From assembly GCA_000310025.1 (NCBI GenBank), contig FN649728.1, forward strand, positions 6,732,167-6,757,468: a DNA stretch of 25,302 bases, written 5' to 3'. Below, piece after piece: positions 1-11,400 of this stretch. The notes under the pieces are model-generated. The model saw nothing but the letters and a program-made list of their open reading frames with translations, was not told where the DNA came from and ran no database searches. Numbering within the stretch: position 1 is the stretch's first letter; each line of letters starts with the position of its first letter. The stretch comes from Ectocarpus siliculosus. Taxonomy: Eukaryota; Sar; Phaeophyceae; Ectocarpales; Ectocarpaceae. Made by a program: the position numbers and the translations under genes.

Positions 1-1
1 C

Positions 2-298
2 GCCACCGCCGCCGCAGCTGCTGCGACGGTGGCCGCCGCTGCTGCTCCGACGGTGACAGCTGCTCCGACGGTGGCCGCCGCCGCTGCTCCGACGGTGACA
101 GCTGCTCCGACGGTGGCCGCCGCCGCTGCTCCGACGGTGGCCGCCGCCGCTGCTCCGACGGTGGCCGTAACCGCCGTTCAGCAGGCACAGGCGCAGCAGG
201 CGCGCGCTCAGGCTCAGGCCCGGGCCCACGCGCAAGCCCAGGCGGCGCAGGCTCAAGCTCAGGCGCAGGCGCAGGCGCAAGCTGCGGCACAGGCTCAG
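2..298 (+). CDS. exon 1 (partial): Ala/Thr/Val repeat then Gln-Ala repeat
   Basis: Open from the window edge with no stop. The first half repeats a short AAPTV-type unit coded by a near-identical GCTCCGACGGTG block. From about base 175 it becomes Gln-Ala dipeptides. It ends CAG|GTGGGA in phase 0. There is no conserved domain; this is probably a disordered Q/A-rich N-terminal region. The true start codon lies upstream of the window. Confidence 0.75.
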
Positions 299-3200
299 GT
301 GGGAATAGGGAGGGATGTTTCGCTTGCCTTTGCTGTTGACCACGCGTCCTCGAGAGGACGGAGCATGTTTGTCCCCACAGGACCGATGGCTGATGGCCAA
401 TCGTTCCTTCACACTTTTGTTGGAATTGGGATGAGCGGGTTCATGATAGTACCGGTGGTTTTTGGGGGGGAGGGGGGGCGTCCTGGTCCAACTGAAAATG
501 TGAAAAAACCCAGGAAAATTCTCTTCGTTTTTTCTCTTCGTGTGTAATCTGTTATTTCACCCGAGCTGCTAGACATTCTGGGTTCGGTATTTGCTTGAGA
601 AGCTCCGAGCTGTTTGTGTACCCCCCTTCAGGTGCGTGTATATGGTTGAGAAGCTCCACCCTCAGTCGAGTTGGGGGTTCCGTGCTGAGGTAGGGGCGGG
701 GGGATGCCTCCAGCCATTCCAGTACAACAGAAAATAGCGCAATATGGAGAGGGTTCTCTTCCTTGTGGTTGTCACCGCCACGGGGCTGGACTTTGTTCCG
801 TGAGAGGTGCGCTATGGTGCGTGTTGGTGCCAAGCGTTCCATGCACACTTTTAAAACTCAAGTGCATGAAAACGTCTTGATTGTTCCATCGGTGCCAGCC
901 AAGTCCCACCCGCACTTCCCAACATGGCTGGCCCCTTTGCACTCCTGTACGTCGACCGACATCTGTGCTTCTTGTTTGAGCGTGCACTTTAGCGAAAACA
1001 CTGGCGTAAGTCTAATCAACTCCTGACAACGGCAGGCGGCGGCGCAGGCACGTGCCCAGGCTCAGCAGCAGGCAGCTGCGGCTCAGGCCCAAGCCCAAGC
1101 GCAGGTAAGTCTGTACAGTTCGGGGGTCCCTCTATAGTGCGGCAGACGCGATATATAGATACCATGGTATATATGTATTTTTGTCTTCACTTCCAATCAG
1201 CTCTCACAGCACTAGTGCCGTTTACTCCAACCCGTGGTCACATAGAAGAGCCCCTCTGTACCCTCCCCTCCTGCGGTACTTTGCCTTCGATTTTTAATGC
1301 GAGAAGAGTTCAGCGCTCTCTTCCCTCTGTGTACACACCGATATCGTGCTGGTGAAATAAGTCTGTTGGGCACAGATAGAACTCGATGTAGTACGGGTGC
1401 CCGCTATTGTGCGGGTGAAATCGCTTGGCACATACCCGCACTTTTAGAAGCCCCCCCCCCCCCCTGCTGTACCGTAGAAAAGAAAAAGAAGTGCAGAGTG
1501 AGCACCGGCACCGAAGAATCCGGGAATTCAGAAATCCAGCCTAGGAAAAATGGAAAAAAATCTAAGAAGTTGGCCTAATCCAGAGTCAAAAAAAGGAAAA
1601 ATTAAGAGCTTGGCCGTAAGAACAGGTGTTGGCCTGCACTAAAACCTATATAGTCAGAAATCCAGCCTAGAAAAAATGAAAAAAATCCAAGAAGTTGGCC
1701 TAATCCAGGGTAAAAAAAATGAAAAATTAAGAGCTTGGCCATAAGAACAGGTGTTGGCCTGTTCTAAAACCTATATAGTCGCTGTTGGAGTACAGTGTCG
1801 GCTACGGTTTAAGCGAGACTATTTAAGGGAAAGTACCGATTTAAGAGCGTCAAACTGGCTTGTCACGGCCATGAGAAATACATGTATTTATTTCACGGTA
1901 CGGTTTAAGAGAAAACCGGATTTAAGAGAGATATGCTGGCTTGTCACGACCCTCTCTTTCACCGTAGCCGCCACTGTACCCGATAGAGAAAGCTATAAAC
2001 GAGCCTCGGGCCAAATTCGGAGGTTCTCGAGTGCAGCCCCTAACTGTATCTACACAACATCCCCCGCCCTCGGTAGTCACCGCGCCCTGCCGACCTTGCA
2101 TCGATTGTTCGGAACCAGCAGCAACAGGCCCACGCGCAGGCTCAAGCCCAGGCTCAAGCCCAGGCCCAGGCTCAGGCTCAGGCCCAGGCGGCAGCGGTGC
2201 AAGCGCAAGCGCAAGCGCAAGCGCAAGCGCAGGCGCAAGCCCAGGTGACCCCCCCGTCCCCGTCCTCGAAGAGCAGGGTTGCAAACGATGTAGGATGTTA
2301 TCCCCTTGCCCCTTGCCGGAATTGGGAACTTGCTTGTTTTTGTTGGTGTCGGAGGTGGTGTTGGTGGTGTTGTTGTTGTTGTTGTTGTTGTTGGTGCTGC
2401 TGCTGCCGCTGCCTCTGATTTTCTTGTGTTGGTGTTTTGTTGTTGATGCTGCTGCCGCTGCTGCTGTTTTTCTTGTGTTGTTGCTGTGTTGTTGCTGTTG
2501 CTGCTGCTCTTGTTGATTTGAGACAATATATGGGCGGATCAGATTCGGTCTCTGCAGGCCACTGCGCACACCTATGTACGTAGAAAATATTAGCGGAGAC
2601 TGTTACTGCTGAACGGGCGTTCAGGATCCTCCCCGCTGTGTATTAAGTTGTACCGCATGCGTCACGAAGACTGCACACCCGTATAGGATACCACAGCCTG
2701 TAGTGACATAGTTTTACCGATCAGCATGAGCCCTAAACAGGTAACACTGCTCACAACCACTCGCACCATACCACACTCAGTGGTGAATGGTTTTACCCGT
2801 CAACAATTGCTCAAAACATGTAAAACTGCCCACAGCTCAGTACCACTTTGTTGGTGAATAATTTTTCTTTTCAACATGCGCCCAACGCTCAAACTCTCTT
2901 AGACCGAGCAATCTTCCCTCAAAAACGTCTTTTTTTTTTTTTTTGTGCACACGCGCGCCTTGCTAGGCGCAGGCCCAGGCGCATGCGCAAGCGCAGGCCG
3001 CTAAGGCTCAGCAGCAGCAGCAGCAACATCAACAACAACAGCAGCTGTTGCTGCAACAGCAGCACCAGCAGGCGGAAGAGGCCAAACGTGCGGAGGCGGC
3101 GAAAAAGACGGAGGTGGGTTGGGAAAAGTCTTTTTGGGAAATATTGTATTTATTTTTTTTACATGCAATCAAAAACGGCTGCCCGTGCGGGATGTGTATG

Positions 3201-3926
3201 ACCACAGCAGCAGTCGAAGGCGGTGGGTTGAAGTCTCTACAGTGAGCTGTAGTTGCGGCCGACGGATGCGTGATGGTTGTATAGTAGTAGGTGGGCGGGG
3301 TGAGTGATGATTGAAGTATAGTAGCAGGTGGGCACGGAGCAGGGGTTCGTGATGGTCACAATATGGTAGCAGGTGGACAAGGAGCATGGGGATGGACGGG
3401 GTGCGCCGTTATGTGAACAATGGCGTCTGCGTCCGTCAATAGGACCGGGTACAGATGTTCGAAGGTGCTGAGCAGAGGTCGGAACATTTATTTTCGTTGT
3501 GCCGAAGACCAACAGCAGCAACAAGCAAACAAGAGCAGAGATCGGAACGTTTTTCGTTCATCGTGAAGACCAACAGCATCAAACAACCAACAGCAGCAGT
3601 AACGACAACAACAACAAAGCTAGCCTTTTCAGACGACTCCTACCTATTAGGCGCTTCTCTCTTTTGTTTTAGAAGAGGACGTCCGTGTCCCACGAGCCAA
3701 CAGCAACAACGGGTCTAACGTGCAGACGACAACGGCATCATCATGTGTAGGGTAGTGCCACGGTTTCTGACGCTCGCAAAAGCTGCGTCCCGTTCACGTA
3801 ACACAGCCGACGACCACCCAGTAACGCACACCGTCTTGCTTTCACCATTAGGCGGACGAGCAGGTGAAGGCAAAGGAGGCGAAGGACGCTGCGGCGGCGG
3901 CTGCTGCTGCTGCTGCTGCTGCTGCT

Positions 3927-3961
<35 letters not shown>

Positions 3962-6900
3962 AGTGGCAGCGGCCAAAGCCAAGCCCGCGACCGGAAAGCC
4001 GCCAACGCCCGCCGCCGCAGCGGGGGGAGCGGCAGCGGCAGCGGAGGTGCGTGTCGCCGCGTGTGCCCTTCCCTTCCTACAGGAGAATGCGCCACACGTG
4101 CATGTGCGGCGACGCCGGGTTTTACACCGCTGGGTAGCAAGCTCAGTACCGACAGCCAAGTGGCAACAAACGAAGCAGAACCTAATCGAACTCGAACAAT
4201 CTGGGGGGGAGTCGGGTGGGTGGGTGGGTGGGTGGCGGGTAGCAATACATCTGGAATCCCGTTCCGTGAGTACCCTTGATTGTGGAAATACGCGTGGCAG
4301 TAGTAGCCCGTGTTTCCTCCCTCCTTCCCGGATCTCTACGGGACTTCGTTTGTGTCTATTTTTTTTTTTGTCTTTACTTCAAATCTGTCTATGCTAGTTT
4401 CTTTTTTTGGAGATTTAAAACAGTTTTGTGTACGTGTCGTCGACACGTGTCGTTGTTGTTACGATTCCCGACTCAAAACACGGTCTAAAACACTTTCTCT
4501 TCCACATTGCGGTTCCTGCCGTTGCTTCGGTTGCCGGCTCAAAACACGGACGAAAGCACGAGTTCCTCGTTGTCGTTCCTGCCGTTGTTCCGATTACCGA
4601 CTAAAAGTACGGACTAAAACACTTTCTCTGCCTTTTCATCGTTACCGTCCATCGCCTTCGTTGTTCCTATGCATACGATCTCCGACCCAAACCACGGACC
4701 AAAAAAACAACCACCGGCAGGCGGACGCCTCCCCCCCTCTCCCTCACGCGCCGGTTCTCGGCTGCGCGGGCCTATGGCTCGGGGCACGGGTCTGCGCGGA
4801 CCCCCGCCCGCCGCCGCCGCCGCCGCCGCCGTCCTGCTCCCGCCGCGGAGCCGCCGCCTCCGCCGTCGCCGAAGCGGTGGCCTCATCCCAACGAGACCTC
4901 GGGTACCCGCTGCCCAGGAAGAGGCGATTCCGTCCGGTGGGGCTCGGGGAAGACGGGGATAAAGCGGCGACGGGGACCGCTTTTGAGGCCAAGGCGGAGG
5001 CCGAGGGCGGCGTCACCCGGAACGGCGGAGTGGAGGGGGGCGGCGGCGCAGCCGCCGGGGCTCTGGGAGGCGGGGCGGCCGGCGGCGGCGGCGGGGCCGC
5101 CCAGGGGGCGGTTAGTAACGCGGCGGCTCTCCCGTCAGCGGCGACGCCTACTGCTGCTGCAAACCCTTCTTCGTCGTCGAATGCGGGAGGTGGGGGGGCG
5201 GTCGGAGCGGCGGGCGGTGATCAGTGGTACGAGCACTACCACGCCGTCAGACGGGTCCGGGATAACGAGGTGGGTGTTGAGGATGCTCAACGTCAGCCGT
5301 TTGTATGTGCGTACTGCTGTCAAACGTAGCACGCGGAGGATGTATGAAAGAAACAGTACAGACCTACTGAGTTGTTTGATGTGTAGGTGTTGGTTGGGTG
5401 TTGGAGCATGACAACAACAGCAGTACATACTGCCTGTAGGTATTCTCCTTCATAGTACCTTCGTATACACAGTGGTGGTGGCAGCTTAGAGTTAGAAGCA
5501 CAAATTTCGCGATAAAACTGCTGTATACAGATGCCAAGTGTTTTGTTTGTTCTGTTTGGTTTGTCGAGGTCCTCTGGGCTCTTGGGAGTCGAAACACGTC
5601 CGCCGTTTGAACTGTGGAGCTTGGGAAACCTCACAATTTTGACATCTTTCATGACCCCTGGCGTGGCACTGCTGTGCTCTCGTGAGCCCCCTCCATGTCT
5701 GTGGTTTCACCAGCCCACTGCCGAGGGGCCCCTTGCAGATGTGAATGGTTTTGACCGTCGCCGTTTTTTGTGTATGAGCGATGGGCAGCCGGTTTGTACG
5801 CCTCTATGTAGCAGTATGCCACGCCACAGACTGATGCGTGGTCGTCGTCTTGGATGACTTTTTGGTGGTCGCATTGGCTCGAGTTGTTCACTGATCAACC
5901 CACACAGGATCGAAATTGGCGATTGGTTTGCTCCTCCATGTCACTCTCAAGTTGCCTCTTGTCTACACACATGAGATTTCTGTTCTCATCGAGCTAACCT
6001 TTACGACAGCTGTTATCGTGGAACACATTTGCAGCCTCAGCCAAATTTTCCACCTGATATCGTCTCCTGACGCATTTACTACTGTCCCGATTTTTTTTGT
6101 TCCATGTCGCCTTCAGGCCTCTCGGGGGGAGGGAGGACTACCTATCCTCCCCGGGGAGGTGGCCGCGATGCGCCGCCACCGCCTGGTCAAGGCGGCGGAA
6201 CCGCAGAACCAGCGCGGCCTGACACGGTTCCAGCTGTCGCAGATGCTGGAGGAGAAGACGAAGGCGTTCAAGGATGTTCGGGCGAGGCTCAGGCTGGTGT
6301 TGGAGCGCAAGCCCCGGATACTGCCGCCTGTGAAGGTACACCATTGAACGGGCGTGTATGACAGGCATACCGTGAACTTACCCCCGCTCCCTTTTGTGCC
6401 TGTCTGGCAGTCTTGGTCTCTCTCCCTCTCCTCTCTTGCTCCGTTAACGTCAACATTTGTTTTTTATTTTTATTTTTTATTTTATTTTTTGCCTTTTCGT
6501 CTTTTTTTTTTTGTCTCCCCTTTGTTAATACTTTTTTTTTTTTCGTTTTTTAGTTTTCATTTTTTCATGGTATCTCTCTTGCTCATAATTAATTCAACAA
6601 TTTTTTTTCCCGCGTTTTTTTTTTGAACCTTTGTTTGTTTCTGACAGCCGCCCCGGAGACGCAAGACCCTGTGGGATTTCCTCCTTGACGAGATGCGTCT
6701 CATCGCAACCGACTATAACGAAGAGCGGAAGCTGGCGAGGCACCTCTTGAGGGGGGTGGCGAATCGGACGCGGCTTGCTCGGAGAGAGCTCTGCGAGGTG
6801 AAACATGTAGACTTACACCACATAGCTGGAGGAAGCACGGAAAAATGTAGTCTTCGCAGGTTATTAAGTATAGAATCGGCTAAAGTTGGGATTGGGGTTG

Positions 6901-8401
6901 GGGGTCTGCGTGCCCCCTCTCCGGTCTCTTTTCGTAATAGAGTTGAATTTACTCTCTTATGTGGACACGGGCGTGTCGCGCCACCCTCCTCTTAGATTGT
7001 TCGGTCGCTTTTGGTCGCTTGCGTCACTCTCCTCTCTCTTGCTCTTTATTCCGCCGCATGGACTTTCATTGTATCCGCTTCTTGTGTCCCCTCCCTTTTT
7101 TTTTTTTTAAGATGACACAACGAATCCATCTCTATCATAAAAAATAGTTTTTTGTGTTGTGCACCAAAAGCACGCACCACTGACGTCACCCTCGTCATCT
7201 AATTCCGCCGCCTCTTTTTTTCTTTCTTTCTTTTTCGCCCGCACCAGGGACGGCCGCAAGCTCGAGACGGACGTGTCGCCGACGCCGGTGTGGCGATCTG
7301 CAGGCACCTCTCCCTCCTCGCCTCCTCCCCTCCCCGCCCTACCACCGCCGCCGCTGCGGCGGAGAAACCCACTCAGAACGGGCCGGGGGGCGGGGGGGGC
7401 GGGAAGGGCCCGCTGTTGGCTTCTTGGTCTTCTGGTGGTGTTGGTGGTGAGACGGAGGCGGTGGGTGGCGGGGAGGAGGTGGAGTTGACGATGCCGGAGC
7501 TGAGCCGGATCGGGTTTGAGGTCAGTTGGGGGGGAGAGACAGCGGTAAGGCCGACAAGACGGTAAAGGCTTTCAGACAACCAGAGGACAGACAGAGAGAC
7601 AGGAGGGGGACGGACAGATGACAGATGACAGAAAGTAGGCTGGCTGACAGACGGACAGACAGGTTGGAGGACCGCCAGATTTTTGGCAAGAGAGATGGAC
7701 TGCAGTAAGACGGTCAGACATAGAGAACCCACAAGACAGGAAGAATAGACAGACAGACCCATGATAAAGGTATGTAGTAATTCCGTGGTCAATGGCCTAA
7801 CTAAGGCATGCCACGCGCGACGCCCAATCAGGTGGAGCAGTTAACGACGAGGGCGAAAGCGCTGGTGGAGGCGTCGCTAGCAGGAGACGCGGGCAAGGCG
7901 TCCCCTGTGAAGATTGAAGGCATGGTTGCCTCGGACGGACCTGGCAGCAATGGTGAGGGCGTCGATGAGTTACATCAATATTCCTGGTTAAAGCACACCA
8001 CTGATTTTATTTGGACAATATACACACAGAGAAAACCACACCACTGATTTAATTAGGAAAAAAAAATACACACAGAAAAGAGAACCACTGATTTTATTAG
8101 GAAAAAAAAATACTTCACACGGAACACCCGTTTAATATATCTTTATCCTCTGGGTTTGGGAAGTGTGATAGTGCCGATTCGCACCGTGCTGCTTGAATTT
8201 TTGACGTGCAATCCTGTTTTTTCTTCGTGCTTCATCCGAATTCGACCGACCCATCTCCACTTTCAGCAAAATTGCGTTCAGATTTATGTAAATTATATAT
8301 TTTCCCCTTTTTTTTTTTTCGCTACCAATGTGATATGTGGTATGCGTATGTATCTCGATCCCAGCGACTTTCACAACCTCCTGGACTGTTCGTCGCTACC
8401 A

Positions 8402-8439
<38 letters not shown>

Positions 8440-11400
8440 CTTCACATTAAAAACAGTTCCGATCTCTCTCTACCCAGTACCTTCGTATGTCCGTACTGAT
8501 CCAACACTCGACGCGGTCGATTCCCGTGGTCACAGGTTAACTTACCCTAAAAAGGTACACTCAAATAAACTGGCCCCGAGGGGTCCGCAAGTCAATAGAA
8601 ATCAACGACAGATATTCTGGAATCCTCCACTCCCTCTTCGCGATATGTACCGTATATGACACAAGATAGCACACCCCCTGGACCGATTTCCAAAGCTCGA
8701 TTACTCCACGACGAAGAGGATGCACAAACAAAACGATACATTTTCGAAAATTTCTCGACGAGACGATTCCAACGCTGCCGTTTTCGGCGCCGTGACTCTT
8801 CCTGCTGTTGAGAAATCGAGCTTTGAAAATCGGCCAAGGGGGTGTGTTATCTTGTGTCATATACGGTATATGCCTCAATCCCAGAGACTTTCTTCATCAC
8901 CCCCTGGATTTGTTGGTTCTCTCGGTGATGTGACCCACGCAGGGGTGGCTGGGTACGAGGAGTTCTCCTCCCGCAACCTTAGCAGAGCACCAGACTCTTG
9001 GGGAATGGCCGTTCACCTGCTACCCCACCAGGCGAAGGCTCTCTCCTGGATCAGGGCTCTGGCTGGGCGTGGTCTGGGGGGAGTTTTGTGTGACGACCGC
9101 GGCACCGGGAAGGTACTCCTTGCTGGGTGTACAGGTTTAATTTTTTCTTGTTTCCTTTTGTTTTTCTTACAAATCTACTTGCTGGGTGTACAGGTTTAAT
9201 TTTTTCTTGGTTCCTTTTGTTTTTCTTACAAATGTACTCCGAGCGCATCATCTCTCTGAACGATAAAAGAGACAAGAAGAGTCCGTCGAAGGCTGAATGG
9301 ATTAAAATTCAAGCTTCAATTTGTTCATGTGTTTTCTTGCAGAAACACACGGAATTCATAATCTCTCTGACAGATAACAACACAAAAAGAGTCCGCGGTA
9401 GGCTTGTGTCTTCTTCCGGGTTTCGTACTGACTGGTCTCAAATTCATATTTTTCATTTTGTTCATGTTAGCAGTCTCACACATTTGCGTCCTCTACCTGA
9501 GAGTTACTGGAACGTGACAGACGGTGACTGCGGCGGCGACTGTTGCGATGGCGCGGCTCTGACGTTGAAACAACCGTACCCGCGCTTCCCCCCCTTGGGT
9601 TGAAATTTGGTGTTGTCTTACTACACATCATGCTCCAAAACCAAGAATATAAAAATACTACCACTCCTTATTAGGGTATTTTAGTGTATGTCCCCCCCCC
9701 CAAAAAAAAAAAAAAAGATTACATTATTGTTTTGATGCGCGTGATAGACGGTGACTGCGGCGGCGACTGTTGCGATGGTGGCGGCTTGCCGGTCGGTCGT
9801 GGAGACTGAGCGCACCGACATCTTCCTGGCTCAGGAGAAGAAGCGCCTATCCGAGCGCTTGGTCAAAGGGGAGGCTGAGGTGTGGTTGATTGGTGCCTTG
9901 CGGTTGTTTTTTCCGCAGCTGTTGGTGGCGATGGTGTTGTCGTTGTTGATGATGTTTGGTGTTGTTGTCGTTGTTGTTTATGTTTTTATCTCTGCTGCTG
10001 CTATTCTTGCTGCTGTTGTATCATTTGTGTTGTGTTGGGGAGGGTTGAATGAAGACTGGTGGTAAGAGATTGAGCTGTCTGACGGTTTTAGAACCCTCTT
10101 CTCCTTCCGCACCCGCCGTTCTTTCCTGGCTCACACGCTTTGCCCTCCATACAATACCCCCTTCCGGGGACACTCCCCCCCCCGTCCAAAAAACTCCTTT
10201 TCAGGAATCCGGGGCTGCGTCGGGAGGATCCTCTGCCGGGGGTGCCGGTTCGAAATCGCAGGGTGCGGCTGCCAACGGCGGCGGAACTTCCTCGAAGGCG
10301 TCGCCGCCGAGACAGGGGACGCTTGCGATGCGTCCCCGGCCGGGAAGCCTCGCGCCGCCCCCGCAGCTGGTCGTGGTGCCCTCGTGGGCGATGGCGAGGT
10401 GGCACATGGAGCTGGCGCAGGCTTGTCCGCGCCTGGTCATCAAGGTGAGCGGCTTGCTGCCTTCACTCGTGGTTGTTGCTGTTGTTGCCTGCCGGTTCGG
10501 CCATATCGGATGGTGTATACAGGTATTGATGAGTATTTAAGAGGGATATTCTTTCCATTTTTGGTTGCCGGAAGGATAGCTGCCTCAATGCTTCGCTTGT
10601 TTTCGTTGGAGTTGTTTTGCCTTATTGTACGGTTTACAGTTTTTTACGTAAACATTAACATTAAAAATTGAAGAGGGGTGCGGATTCAATTTCGTTTTAT
10701 TTTTGTTGTATTTTCTTTGTTTTGGGAAGGACATATCAGGACCCCTTGGGGCCGCATTTTCAGAATCGAGTAGGTAGGTTTTGCAGACTCCACCCCCCAT
10801 ATTTAAGACAGGATAGGGAGAACATTTATGAGCCACCTTTGGCGAAGTAGGGAGGAACGATTGGCCATGGGGTGTGAATGGTACTGTGGGAACAACGCCC
10901 CGTCCTCTCGAGGACAGGTGGTCTAACAGCTGAGGCATGCAAAACATGAGTGCGCCACCCACTCCCTGTCCCCCCCCCCCCTCCCCGCAGGTGTGGGAGG
11001 AATGGAGGAGCCAGGAACACCATCATCGGTCAGCCACAGCAGCGGCGACAGCAGCAGCATCCTCGTCGCCGCCGTCCTCCTTGCAGCAGAAGCTGTCGCC
11101 GCAGGCCACCGCCGCCGGCGGTAGCGTTAGCGGTAAGGCACGGTTGCCGCCTACGGCAAGGCGTTCCTCGGCGGACGTGGTTCTTTGCTCCCTCGAGCGC
11201 CTGGCGGAGGTGGACGGAGGCGTCTCCGCGGACGCGCGTCTTGCGCGTTCCGTGCGGTGGAGCCAGGTAAGGAGAGTTATTGTACACAGGCGTCGGTGGG
11301 AGCCAGGTATTGTTTTGCCCACCCTTCTTTTTTGGGCCACAAGGTGACATTTTGTTTCGTTGTCAGCGGTGTTGGGGGCAGTTGTGGATCCGTCCCAGGA

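Larger units (their letters stand above)
7953..8942 (+). other. intron 10
   Basis: 990 bases made of a three-unit tandem repeat (7996-8120), a GTT-linked dispersed repeat (8402-8552), one MITE copy (8650-8866) and a short duplicated segment around ATCCCAG-GACTTTC (about 8355-8385 and 8878-8910). Confidence 0.7.

Noticed and set aside
1922-2569. Minus-strand frames rich in Gln/Asn
   Set aside because: They arise from the GTT/GCT-rich intron 3 sequence and from antisense reading of the exon 3 Gln-Ala repeat. No splice or start context, no domain.
3715-4245. Minus-strand frame with Pro and Gln runs
   Set aside because: Shadow of the poly-Ala exon 5 triplets on the other strand.
4310-4720. Upstream part of the long open frame that enters exon 6
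   Set aside because: It is T-rich, Cys/Phe-rich and repeats with the minisatellite. Base composition and a good acceptor place the coding start at 4721.
8720-8942. Coding sequence upstream of exon 11 in the same frame
   Set aside because: This stretch is mostly MITE copy A and ends at a proper CGCAG acceptor; joining from exon 10 restores the Gly codon.
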